Shown piece by piece: positions 8,514-16,095 of a stretch of DNA of 51,293 bases. Within the stretch, counting starts at the first letter, position 1; every line of letters begins with the position of its first letter. Origin of the DNA: CAZPEV01 sp964585635 (GTDB lineage: Bacteria; Zixibacteria; MSB-5A5; GN15; JAAZOE01). Where the stretch lies: positions 1 to 51,293 of the forward strand of contig CAZPEV010000003.1 in NCBI GenBank assembly GCA_964585635.1, read 5' to 3'. Both the position numbers and the translations under genes were made by a program. A model generated the notes under the pieces. It worked only from the letters and a program-made list of their open reading frames with translations, was not told the DNA's origin and did no database searches.

Positions 8514-9746
8514 ATGCCGACCGTTGCTTATGGAGCCGGGCAGATATCGTTCCATCTTGGCCCGGGGGATTCGGTAACCGAACGGGAGCCGTGCGACCGG
8601 GAGTCCACCTGGCGTACCGATCGGTTTCTGCAATCGCTAAGCGACGCTCGCTTCGGCCAATTTCTTTCCGGCGGCCGGCCACTGATTGTCATCAATGACG
8701 CCTTCCGTTCGACTCCAACGGGCAAAATCCTGGCTCAGATCGACAAGGCCTATCCCGACTTCCGGGGTGACTTCATCGTTGCCTGCGGCAATCATCCGGC
8801 TCCCAGCGCCGCCGACGTCAACTCCATCTTGAATGGCTATAGGCGACCCGAGGGCAGTCGGATATTCTTTCATGATTCCCGCGATTTTGGCTCAATGACA
8901 GCGGTCGGAGAGCTGGACGGCCGCGCGGTGTATCTCAACCGGCTGTTGTTTGAGTACGGAGCCATCCTCATTATCGGATCGGTGGAGCCGCATTATTTTG
9001 CCGGATACACCGGCGGGCGAAAATCGTTGATACCCGGCCTGGCCGACGTCGACAGCATCAGGCGCAACCATGTTCTGGCGGTATCGCGTGAGGCGCAACC
9101 TTTGCGCCTGGAGGGGAATCCGGTGGCGGAGCATCTGGAGCGCATGCTGGCTTTGGTCAAGTTGCCGAATCTTTTTTCCATCCAGATCGTGAACGGGCGC
9201 AACCATCAGGTGCTCGACTGCTTCTGCGGTGATCTTCGGCGATCGTTTGCGGCAGCGGCAGCCTTTTCCCGACAGGTGTACTCCTGCGCCGCGCCGCAGC
9301 GCTTTGACGTCGTGATAGCCGAAATGCGTCCGCCCCTCGATCGCAATCTTTATCAGATGCAGAAGGGAATCGAAAACACGGCCGCCGCCGTCCGCGATGA
9401 TGGTGTCATGATCGTCGTGTCGGCCTGCTCCGAAGGGGTCGGCAACGACGAATTCCTCCAATTGGCGAAACGATTGCAGCGGTTTGAGGCTGTGCTGGCG
9501 CAGGCCGCGGCGGAACAACCGCCGCTTGGCATTCACAAGCTGTCGCGCATGGTGGAGTTGTCGCAAAGGATTCGAGTGAGGGCTTTAACCGGTTTGGCGC
9601 CCGAAATCGTGCGCCAGGTGTTCATCGAGCCGGCGACATCAATAGACGATGAATTGGCTGGGTTGCGATCGGGCGGCCGGGACCACCTTGACATCCTGTT
9701 GGTGCGGGACGCCGGGATGATGGTGGTTCAATCCGATCAAAGGTAG
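8514..9746 (+). CDS. LarA-type nickel-pincer racemase homologue (DUF2088)
   Basis: Homologue of LarA, the lactate racemase that uses the nickel-pincer cofactor NPN on a lysine. With the start at ATG 8514 (410 residues) the key residues match Lactobacillus plantarum LarA at a constant offset of 14: His94 (H108), His160 (H174), cofactor Lys170 in 'YTGGRKSLIPG' (K184), Ni-ligand His186 (H200), Gln281 (Q295) and Lys284 (K298). The position equivalent to Trp358 is not a tryptophan, so the substrate may not be lactate; other LarA-like proteins racemise different 2-hydroxyacids. An upstream extension to 8454 would overlap ndk and was rejected. No larB, larC or larE cofactor genes are in the window. 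The gene follows ndk by 4 bases. LarA numbering is from memory; the internal spacing is directly visible. Confidence 0.85.
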   Translation: MPTVAYGAGQISFHLGPGDSVTEREPCDRESTWRTDRFLQSLSDARFGQFLSGGRPLIVINDAFRSTPTGKILAQIDKAYPDFRGDFIVACGNHPAPSAADVNSILNGYRRPEGSRIFFHDSRDFGSMTAVGELDGRAVYLNRLLFEYGAILIIGSVEPHYFAGYTGGRKSLIPGLADVDSIRRNHVLAVSREAQPLRLEGNPVAEHLERMLALVKLPNLFSIQIVNGRNHQVLDCFCGDLRRSFAAAAAFSRQVYSCAAPQRFDVVIAEMRPPLDRNLYQMQKGIENTAAAVRDDGVMIVVSACSEGVGNDEFLQLAKRLQRFEAVLAQAAAEQPPLGIHKLSRMVELSQRIRVRALTGLAPEIVRQVFIEPATSIDDELAGLRSGGRDHLDILLVRDAGMMVVQSDQR

Positions 9747-9795
9747 CGCCCAGGTCCGGGGGCGGCCGTGGTTCCGACTCCGCAGGTGAGGGAAA

Positions 9796-10530
9796 ATGCT
9801 TCGGAATCTAGTCAAGCAGCATCGGCACTATTGGGAGGATGCCGGTCATCTGCTGCAGTTGGCCAAGGAGTATGAAGAGCGGATGGAGGCAGCCGAACCA
9901 AGGCGCCGCCAGTATTTCGAATACTGGCGCTTTCGTCTGATCCGAATGTCGTTTATCGCCCGGATGCTGGCGGTCGAGGCGCTCCTAAATAACGCCCTGG
10001 AGGCTTATGGCAATGACGACGCGTACGACCTCTTGCCGTCGCTTGATCGAAGCTTTCCCCGAAGGGAGCAATTTCCGCGGATCACCCGGAAACGACCCGG
10101 CCGGCCGTTCGCGGTGTCTCTGAAATGGAAGCTGTACCTGACGCCGTACATCTGTGGCGACGCCGGCCGCATGGAGCGCGACCAGTACTACCAGTATGAT
10201 GATGGGCCGTATCTGAAATTCAAACAACTAATTATCATTCGGAACGATTTCGTACACGCCCGGTTGCTGGAGGATAAGAAGGAACGGCCGGTCGATCTTT
10301 ACTTGCGATCGGGGCGACCCAGACCGATTCAGGAAATAACCTTCGACCCTGACTATTCTCGGTTCCAGCCCAGCCTTGGGCTCAGCTCCGACCCGATTTG
10401 CTTTAATCTGGCCGACGCCGAAGTTTGCCGGCGATCGATCTGGGAAACCATCGAGAATCTGGACGATTTTTTAGGCGGCCGTATCCTGACCAGTGAATTC
10501 TGGGACAGCGATCTATTCCCCTTCGCATGA
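9796..10530 (+). CDS. Uncharacterised HEPN-like protein
   Basis: A 244-residue soluble protein that I do not recognise as a named family. Residues 1-70 are helical and charged, ending in 'MLAVEALLNNALEAYG', which resembles the first long helix of HEPN domains. Residues 144-158 read 'QLIIIRNDFVHARLL', which contains R149-N150-x3-H154. This fits the Rx4-6H signature of HEPN RNases and nucleotidyltransferase partners. The C-terminal 80 residues hold several aromatics and no clear motif. It begins 49 bases after larA with a GAGGG ribosome site and is the last gene before the terminator-like hairpin. No antitoxin-like partner is adjacent. It may be an RNase or only a structural HEPN protein. Confidence 0.6.
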   Translation: MLRNLVKQHRHYWEDAGHLLQLAKEYEERMEAAEPRRRQYFEYWRFRLIRMSFIARMLAVEALLNNALEAYGNDDAYDLLPSLDRSFPRREQFPRITRKRPGRPFAVSLKWKLYLTPYICGDAGRMERDQYYQYDDGPYLKFKQLIIIRNDFVHARLLEDKKERPVDLYLRSGRPRPIQEITFDPDYSRFQPSLGLSSDPICFNLADAEVCRRSIWETIENLDDFLGGRILTSEFWDSDLFPFA

Positions 10531-10557
10531 ATAGCCCCAGGTTCTGGAACAAGAAAC

Positions 10558-10581
10558 GGGCGGCCCGGCATAAGGCCGCCC
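10558..10581 (+). terminator. Hairpin after the metabolic operon
   Basis: An 8-bp perfect GC stem (GGGCGGCC/GGCCGCCC) with an 8-base loop lies 28 bases after the HEPN-like stop. The U tract cannot be judged because the sequence runs into the gap six bases later. It probably ends the arcC-suc-kor transcript. Confidence 0.5.
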
Positions 10582-10586
10582 CGAGT

Positions 10587-10596
10587 NNNNNNNNNN
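10587..10596. other. Assembly gap (10 N)
   Basis: Ten undetermined bases between two converging transcription units, in a GC-rich region with hairpins on both sides. Ten N is a common placeholder, so the true gap length may differ. Gene content inside it cannot be excluded. Confidence 0.99.
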
Positions 10597-10641
10597 GCAC
10601 CGCTTCATACCCCCCTCCCATTTAATCCCCCCGGTGGGTGC

Positions 10642-10679
10642 AAAAACAACGGGGGGGCGGAAAACCGGCCCGCCCGTTC
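10642..10679 (-). terminator. Rho-independent terminator of the nfn operon
   Basis: Read on the minus strand, AACGGGCGG pairs with a CCGCCCCCCGTT arm, followed directly by GTTTTTG. It lies 25 bases past the nfnB stop. The stem is strong and the short T run is in the right place. Confidence 0.65.
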
Positions 10680-10703
10680 TCGCCGCTTTATGATTGACGC
10701 TCC

Positions 10704-12179
10704 CTATTTGCTGACCGAATCGGTCTTATTAACCTCACCTGCCGATGTTTCATTAACCAGCGGTAGGCCCATCATAAACCGGTGCATGGCGCGGGCCGCC
10801 ACCTTGCCGGCGCCGGCGGCCAGAATCACCGTGGCGCCGCCGGTAACGATGTCACCACCGGCGAAGACCCCCGGTCGCGAGGTTAGCATCGTCTTCTCGT
10901 TGGCGATGATGTTGCCCCATTTATTGGTTTCCAAACCGGGGGTGGTCTGCGGAATCAACGGATTCGAGGAGTTGCCGACGGCCACCACCACGGTATCGAC
11001 TGGGATGAGAAAATTCGAACCGGCAATCTCCACCGGCCGGCGGCGTCCGGAGGCGTCCGGCTCGCCCAGTTCCATCTGAACACACTCCATGTGGGTGACC
11101 CAGCCGTCGTCATTGCCGATATATTTCACCGGGTTCGTGAGAAACTTGAACTGGATGCCTTCTTGCTCGGCATGATGGATTTCCTCGGTTCGAGCCGGCA
11201 TCTCGGCCCGGCTGCGACGGTACACGATGTAGGCGTTGTCGGCGCCGAGCCGCTTGGCGGTGCGGACCGAATCCATGGCGGTGTTGCCGCCGCCGAGAAC
11301 GGCGACATTCTTGCCGGAGAAGATCGGCGTATCGTAGTTGGGGAAGTCAAATCCGCGCATCAGATTGGAGCGGGTCAGGTACTCGTTGGCGGAATACACC
11401 CCCTTGAGGTTTTCCCCTTCAATTTTCATGAAGTTTGGCAATCCGGCGCCGGTGCCGACAAAGACCGCGCCATACCCCTCTTCAAACAGCTCGTCGATGG
11501 TTTCGATCTTGCCCATCACATAACTGGTGATTATTTCCACCCCCATCTGACGGAGGACATCCACCTCGGCGGCGACGATCGCCTTGGGAAGACGGAATTC
11601 CGGAATCCCATAGATAAGTACGCCGCCGGGCTTATGGAGAGCTTCGAAGATCGTCACCTTGTGACCGAGCCGAGCCAGGTCGGCCGCCACGGTCAGGCCA
11701 GCCGGTCCGGCCCCGATGATGGCGGCCTTCTTGCCGGTGGGGGGGGCCAACTGCGGAGTCTCCATTTCATTATGGTCACGCTCCCAGTCGGCGACAAATC
11801 GTTCCAGATTGCCGATTCCGACCGATTGCAGTTTCTTTCCCAGGACGCAGAGCTTCTCGCATTGCTCGTCCTGAGGACAAACCCGGCCGCAGATCGCCGG
11901 GAGGGCGTTGGTTTCTTTGATCTTGCGGGCGGCCGCGCTGAATTTCCCCTCGGTGACCAATCGAATAAATCCCGGAATATCGACTTCCACCGGACAGCCT
12001 TCCATGCATTTAGCTTTGGGACAGGCCAAGCAGCGGGAGGCCTCCAACATGGCCAGTTCCGGGATCAGTCCAAACGGTACTTCGTTAAAGTTTTTGATCC
12101 GGTCATCCGGTTCCTGCCCCGGCATCGGCTGCCTCGGAATTTTCATTCTATCCTTGTTGCTGAGCTTGTTGTCCGACAC
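10704..12179 (-). CDS. nfnB: NfnB: NADPH-binding large subunit of ferredoxin:NADP+ transhydrogenase (GltD-like)
   Basis: Flavoprotein of the glutamate synthase small subunit/NfnB family. The N-terminal ferredoxin-like part has two cysteine clusters ('CLACPKAKCMEGCP' near residue 52 and 'CGRVCPQDEQCEKLC' near 97). FAD binding follows at 'IGAGPAGLTVAADLARLG' near 155, and NADPH binding at 'VLGGGNTAMDSVRTAKRLG' near 297. Because it directly follows nfnA and no GltB large subunit is present, the likely role is NfnAB electron bifurcation (NADPH to ferredoxin plus NAD+, and reverse) rather than glutamate synthesis. The GTG start at 12179 has a good AGGAG site; an ATG at residue 12 would give the more common 'MKIPRQPMPGQ' N-terminus. 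Length is 491. Confidence 0.9.
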   Translation of the reverse strand: MSDNKLSNKDRMKIPRQPMPGQEPDDRIKNFNEVPFGLIPELAMLEASRCLACPKAKCMEGCPVEVDIPGFIRLVTEGKFSAAARKIKETNALPAICGRVCPQDEQCEKLCVLGKKLQSVGIGNLERFVADWERDHNEMETPQLAPPTGKKAAIIGAGPAGLTVAADLARLGHKVTIFEALHKPGGVLIYGIPEFRLPKAIVAAEVDVLRQMGVEIITSYVMGKIETIDELFEEGYGAVFVGTGAGLPNFMKIEGENLKGVYSANEYLTRSNLMRGFDFPNYDTPIFSGKNVAVLGGGNTAMDSVRTAKRLGADNAYIVYRRSRAEMPARTEEIHHAEQEGIQFKFLTNPVKYIGNDDGWVTHMECVQMELGEPDASGRRRPVEIAGSNFLIPVDTVVVAVGNSSNPLIPQTTPGLETNKWGNIIANEKTMLTSRPGVFAGGDIVTGGATVILAAGAGKVAARAMHRFMMGLPLVNETSAGEVNKTDSVSK

Positions 12180-12191
12180 GGCTAATTCTCC

Positions 12192-13073
12192 TCACGCATT
12201 CGATCGCGGGTTAGGTTCGGATGCGACTGTCTGCCAGGAGCAGGCATCCGTCTGGTGAAGGAATCTGTCATAGGCGATTTTTTCATATCGGTGATACATC
12301 TTGAGGCGGCTGGTCATTTCGGCAAAGTCAACCAAATGGGCGTCGAAATCGGGGCCGTCCACACAGGCAAACTTGGTCTTACCGCCGACGGTTACCCGGC
12401 AGGCGCCGCACATTCCGGTGCCGTCCACCATGACCGGATTCAGACTGACCCAGGTCTTGATCTGCTTGGGGCGGGTGGTCGCGGCGACGGCCTTCATCAT
12501 CGGCACCGGACCGACGGCCAGCACAAAGTCGATCGGCTGTCCGTCTTCCATCAGCTTCTGCAATATGGTGGTGACAAATCCGTGCGTTCCGAAGGAACCG
12601 TCATCGGTACTGATATGCAGGAGGTGCGAGGCCGAGGTCAACTCCTCCCGATAAATGAGCAGATCTTTGGTGCGGGCACCGATGATGACTTCGACGCGGT
12701 TCCCCGCTTCCTTCAGGGCTTGGGCGATGGGATAAATCGGAGGAATGCCGACGCCACCGCCCAACAAGACGCAGCGGCCGAATTTTTCGACATGGGTCGG
12801 CAGGCCCAAAGGGCCAACCACGTCCATGAACGATTCGCCGATCTTCATCTGGTTCATCGAGGCCGAAGTCTTGCCAACCTCCTGAATCACGACCGTCAGG
12901 ATGCCATTCTGCTTGTCGAGGCCGCCGATCGACATCGGGACCCGCTCGCCGTGTTCATCCTGCCGCAGGATGACAAACTGGCCCGCCATCGCCTTGTGGA
13001 CGACCTTGGGCGCTTCGATCCGAAACCGGCAGATTTTGGGGCAGAGCTCTACTTTGTCAAGGATTCTAAACAC
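12192..13073 (-). CDS. nfnA: NfnA: NADH-binding small subunit of ferredoxin:NADP+ transhydrogenase
   Basis: FAD/NAD(H)-binding oxidoreductase of the dihydroorotate-dehydrogenase electron-transfer subunit type. It has the flavin-binding 'ERVPMSIGG', the NAD-binding 'LLGGGVGIPPIYPIAQAL' and a C-terminal [2Fe-2S] cluster with 'GTGMCGACRVTV' and a further Cys in 'FACVDGP'. The GTG at 13073 is chosen because GGAGG lies 5 bases upstream and the result begins 'MFRILDKVELCP', as in known NfnA; a TTG at 13109 would overlap the upstream lipoprotein gene. Length is 293. It is 12 bases from nfnB, and together they form the NfnAB complex that links ferredoxin from Kor enzymes to NADH and NADPH. Confidence 0.9.
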   Translation of the reverse strand: MFRILDKVELCPKICRFRIEAPKVVHKAMAGQFVILRQDEHGERVPMSIGGLDKQNGILTVVIQEVGKTSASMNQMKIGESFMDVVGPLGLPTHVEKFGRCVLLGGGVGIPPIYPIAQALKEAGNRVEVIIGARTKDLLIYREELTSASHLLHISTDDGSFGTHGFVTTILQKLMEDGQPIDFVLAVGPVPMMKAVAATTRPKQIKTWVSLNPVMVDGTGMCGACRVTVGGKTKFACVDGPDFDAHLVDFAEMTSRLKMYHRYEKIAYDRFLHQTDACSWQTVASEPNPRSNA

Positions 13074-13083
13074 GCGTCCTCCG

Positions 13084-13416
13084 CTACCGACCTGATCTGT
13101 AATTGACAAAATTGATTACGAAATAATTTATCACTTCAGTGGTGGTAAAAAGCGAAATCGCCTCGGCCGCCTTCATCTCCTGCCAGCGCGCGGCAAAGGC
13201 CGCGTCGGAGACCAAGAGAGAATCGACTTGGGCCACCACAGTTTCATAGCGCTTGCTGTCAAAGGCGGTCCGGGCGTTTTCCGGTAAAATCGATCGGAAT
13301 CTATCCAGACGCTCCTGGAACTGCTGTTGGCGCGATGGAACGCAGCCGTACAGGGTCACCATGGCCATCAGAATCATGGCTATCGCCGTAAATCGTTGTC
13401 GCCCGGCAACCTGCAT
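13084..13416 (-). CDS. Small predicted lipoprotein
   Basis: A 110-residue protein with a basic N-terminus, a hydrophobic stretch and the lipobox 'VTLYGC' (Cys near residue 25), so it is probably exported and lipidated. The mature part is helical, with 'FRSILPENARTAFDSKRY' and no recognised domain. It sits 12 bases after ackA and 10 bases before nfnA, inside an otherwise cytosolic metabolic operon, so it is likely co-expressed with them. Function is unknown; the lipoprotein nature is the only claim. Confidence 0.65.
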   Translation of the reverse strand: MQVAGRQRFTAIAMILMAMVTLYGCVPSRQQQFQERLDRFRSILPENARTAFDSKRYETVVAQVDSLLVSDAAFAARWQEMKAAEAISLFTTTEVINYFVINFVNYRSGR

Positions 13417-13428
13417 CCCGATCTCCGG

Positions 13429-14634
13429 CTAGATGCTTTCCTTCACGATCTGCTCTGTTTCCTGGGCAATGACCAGCTCCTCGTTGGTCGGCACCACGAT
13501 GACGCCTACCGTCGAGCCGGTGGCTGAGATAATCTCAGCCCCTTTCTTGTGCGCATCATTCTTGGCGAGGTCCAAGTGGATTCCAAAGCAGCCCAGCCTC
13601 TCTACGCATCGCCGCCGCACTTCGGCGGCATTCTCGCCTACACCGCCCGTGAACACGACGGCATCCAGCCCGCCCAGGGCCGCCATGTAGGCGCCGATAT
13701 ATTTCTTTATCCGGTAGCAATAGACTTCCAGCGCCAATTTGGCGTTGGCGTGTCCTTCGGCCGATCCCTTGAGGATTTCACGCATGTCGGAGGACAGCCC
13801 GGAAATTCCGTACAGCCCGGAGTGCTTGTTCATCAGGGTATTGGCTTCGGCCAGGGTCAATTCCTCACAGGCCATGATATGGAGGATGATGGCCGGGTCG
13901 CAATCGCCGGAGCGGGTGCCCATCAGCAGCCCCTCCAGCGGTGTAAAACCAATCGTGGTATCGATCGAAACGCCCCCGTCAACGGCCGTCATCGAGGCTC
14001 CGTTGCCGAGGTGGCAGGTGATTATCTTCGTCTGCGCGATAGGTTTTCCCAGAAGCTCCGCCGCCTTGAGGGAAACGTAATAGTGCGACGTCCCGTGGAA
14101 GCCATACCGGCGGATGCCAAGTTTCTTGTAGAGCGCGTAAGGGATGCCATAGATATAGGCGTACGGCGGCATCTGGTGATGGAAGGCGGTATCGAATACC
14201 GCCACCTGGGGGACGCCGGGGAGAAGCATCGCCGCCGCCATGATGCCGCGGATATTGTGCGGATTGTGCAGCGGCGCCAACGAAATCAACTGCTTGATCT
14301 TATCCATCAGTTCCGCCGTGATCAGGACCGAGCCGGTGAACCGCTCGCCGCCATGAACCACGCGGTGGCCGACCGCGACGATCTCGCTCTTGCTGGTGAT
14401 AACGCCATGCTCGGCGGAGAGAAGAATCGAGATCACGGCGTTAATCGCCTGCGTGTGGTCGAGAATTTCAACGGAGGTTTTGATTTGCGGCCGGTCATGC
14501 GGCTTGTGCATTAGTGACGACTCCGACATCCCGATCCGATCCACCAGCCCCACGGCCAGCGCCAATCCCTGCTCCATGTCGATTAATTGATATTTGACCG
14601 ACGATGACCCGCAGTTGAGCACCAATATTTTCAT
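13429..14634 (-). CDS. ackA: Acetate kinase
   Basis: Acetate kinase of the ASKHA fold, which makes ATP from acetyl phosphate in acetate fermentation, or activates acetate. It starts 'MKILVLNCGSSSVKYQLID' and has 'AVGHRVVHGGERF', 'APLHNPHNIRGI', 'FDTAFHHQMPPYAYIYGIP', 'RRYGFHGTSHYYVS' and the nucleotide loop 'HLGNGASMTAV', then 'FTGGVGENAAEVR' near residue 328. Length (401) is typical. No phosphotransacetylase is in the window. It lies 3 bases after the hydroxyacyl-CoA dehydrogenase gene. Butyrate kinase is a remote alternative, but the length and motifs favour acetate kinase. Confidence 0.97.
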   Translation of the reverse strand: MKILVLNCGSSSVKYQLIDMEQGLALAVGLVDRIGMSESSLMHKPHDRPQIKTSVEILDHTQAINAVISILLSAEHGVITSKSEIVAVGHRVVHGGERFTGSVLITAELMDKIKQLISLAPLHNPHNIRGIMAAAMLLPGVPQVAVFDTAFHHQMPPYAYIYGIPYALYKKLGIRRYGFHGTSHYYVSLKAAELLGKPIAQTKIITCHLGNGASMTAVDGGVSIDTTIGFTPLEGLLMGTRSGDCDPAIILHIMACEELTLAEANTLMNKHSGLYGISGLSSDMREILKGSAEGHANAKLALEVYCYRIKKYIGAYMAALGGLDAVVFTGGVGENAAEVRRRCVERLGCFGIHLDLAKNDAHKKGAEIISATGSTVGVIVVPTNEELVIAQETEQIVKESI

Positions 14635-14637
14635 GGC

Positions 14638-15531
14638 TTATCGTCCGTTCTCTGGTTCGCTTTTGATTCGGTTTCCGTCTTTGTCGTACTTGAAGAAGCC
14701 TTGACCGGTTTTGACGCCAAGGTTTCCGGCGCGGACCATCTTCCGCAGCAACGGGCAGGGATTATATTTGTGCTCCGACAATTCACTCAACAGATTTTCC
14801 ATCCAGGCCATTACTTCGTCCAATCCCATCATATCGGCCAAGGCCAGCGGCCCGACGTTAAACCCGAATCCCTGTCTGATGGCCGTGTCGATATCCTCCG
14901 CGCTGGAAATCCCTTCCATCAGGACATGCATAGCCTCATTGAGAAGGGGAACGATGATACGCGTGGTGACATACCCGGGATACTCATTCACCAAAATCGG
15001 CTGTTTGCCGATGAGGGCCGCGAATTCACGAATTATCTGATAGGTCTCATCTGAAGTTTTCAGGCCCCGCACGATCTCCACAATCGGAATCCGGTTGACC
15101 GGGTTTAAAAAATGCAGGCCGATGACCTTATCCGGCCGCTTGGTCGCCGTCGCGATTTCTGAAATCGACAGAGTGGAGGTATTGGTGACCAGAATCGTCT
15201 CGGGACGGCAAATTCTATCCATTTCGGCGAACAATTCCCGTTTCATCGCCAGCTTGTCGGGAATCGCCTCAATCACCATCTCCGCCTGGCCGATGATCGA
15301 CAGGTCGGCGCAGGGATGAATACGGGAAAGAATTGATTTCTTGTCCGATTTGGTCAGACCCCAGCGCTCAATCTGGCGATCCATACTCTCGGAGACCCGC
15401 TCAATCCCTCGTTGGGCCAATTCTGGCGTTTTGTCGATCAGATAGGCCTCGGTGCCGGAGGATGCGACGGTCTCGGCAATACCGGTCCCCATGACGCCGG
15501 CGCCAACAATAAATATCCTGTGCAGTGTCAC
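14638..15531 (-). CDS. hbd: 3-hydroxyacyl-CoA (3-hydroxybutyryl-CoA) dehydrogenase
   Basis: NAD(P)-dependent dehydrogenase that interconverts 3-hydroxyacyl-CoA and 3-ketoacyl-CoA. The Rossmann loop 'IFIVGAGVMGTGIAETVASS' is at residues 6-25, the catalytic region 'LHFLNPVNRIPIVEIVRG' near 138, and the dimerisation domain has 'GYVTTRIIVPLLNEA' and 'GPLALADMMGLD'. Length is 297, typical of short Hbd. The GTG start has GAGGTGA six bases upstream. It heads the minus-strand operon hbd-ackA-lipoprotein-nfnAB. Neighbours fit acyl-CoA or acetate fermentation, or polyhydroxybutyrate metabolism, but no thiolase or crotonase lies here. Confidence 0.93.
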   Translation of the reverse strand: MTLHRIFIVGAGVMGTGIAETVASSGTEAYLIDKTPELAQRGIERVSESMDRQIERWGLTKSDKKSILSRIHPCADLSIIGQAEMVIEAIPDKLAMKRELFAEMDRICRPETILVTNTSTLSISEIATATKRPDKVIGLHFLNPVNRIPIVEIVRGLKTSDETYQIIREFAALIGKQPILVNEYPGYVTTRIIVPLLNEAMHVLMEGISSAEDIDTAIRQGFGFNVGPLALADMMGLDEVMAWMENLLSELSEHKYNPCPLLRKMVRAGNLGVKTGQGFFKYDKDGNRIKSEPENGR

Positions 15532-15597
15532 GTCAGGTCACCTCGGTGGATATCATCATGTGAAAAATGTAACAACCGTTTTTGGCATATTTGTTCA

Positions 15598-15625
15598 AAT
15601 ATATCGATTTGTCTCGATTAGGCAA
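15598..15625 (-). promoter_or_regulatory. Candidate sigma70-type promoter for hbd operon
   Basis: On the minus strand TTGCCT and TATATT are separated by 16 bases, about 65 bases upstream of the hbd GTG. The region is more AT-rich than its surroundings. No transcript evidence is available. Confidence 0.45.
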
Positions 15626-15930
15626 GAGGTTTTTCCCCCTCATTTCCCGAAAAACCGGAGACGAAAAGGTGAATCTTCGAGGGTATCTTTGGCTGGATTC
15701 TTGATTGATCTTCAAAGGCGACGGGCTTCCATGATAGTCCTACCTTTCAGGCCGACGCCATGCGCCAAGGTGGCACCCTATAATGCCATTTTGGCGCTTA
15801 CCTCTTAATGGCTGAGTCGTGGTTATGGTGTAATTAATTGTAAGTCATTGAGGTGCCTTGATTGGCATATTGCCTGATTGTGTTTGTCATGGAGTGAATA
15901 GAAGAACAAGAAAATAGGAGGTAGGGCTGA
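15626..15930. other. Intergenic region between divergent units
   Basis: About 300 bases without a convincing gene. Short frames here lack ribosome sites and codon bias. The right half is AT-richer and ends in the strong TAGGAGG ribosome site used by the small frame at 15931. No tRNA or known riboswitch was recognised. Confidence 0.5.
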
Positions 15931-16095
15931 ATGAGAAACCTGATGATCAGACCAAACCGATTTGGATTCAGCAGCCAACTCGACGCCCTTTTCAACGTCC
16001 TGTGCCGTGTCCCTCTTTGGGGTAACCAGGACGACAGTTTCATGAGAAGAGCCGGCCGACTTGGCCGGCTTTTCCTGCTAAGGTCCGTTCAATGA
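15931..16095 (+). pseudogene. Short ORF, possible remnant of an Hsp20-type chaperone N-terminus
   Basis: A 54-codon frame with an excellent ribosome site (TAGGAGGTAGGG, then ATG). The first 40 residues include 'RFGFSSQLDALFN' and 'RVPLWGNQDDSFM', which resemble the N-terminal arm of small heat-shock proteins ('..FNDFF..' followed by a linker), where the alpha-crystallin domain should follow. Instead the frame runs into a strong terminator hairpin at 16050-16073 and stops, overlapping the end of the transporter gene on the other strand. It may be a truncated chaperone gene or an independent small protein. The similarity is weak and judged by eye. Confidence 0.3.
16050..16073 (+). terminator. 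Rho-independent terminator
   Basis: Perfect 8-bp stem AGCCGGCC/GGCCGGCT with a 5-base loop, followed by TTT on the plus strand. It lies inside the short frame that starts at 15931, suggesting that the original gene was deleted down to its terminator. Confidence 0.6.

Noticed and set aside
10704..12179. Glutamate synthase small subunit as the primary function of the GltD-like protein
   Set aside because: No GltB large subunit in the window and direct pairing with an NfnA-type flavoprotein favour NfnB.
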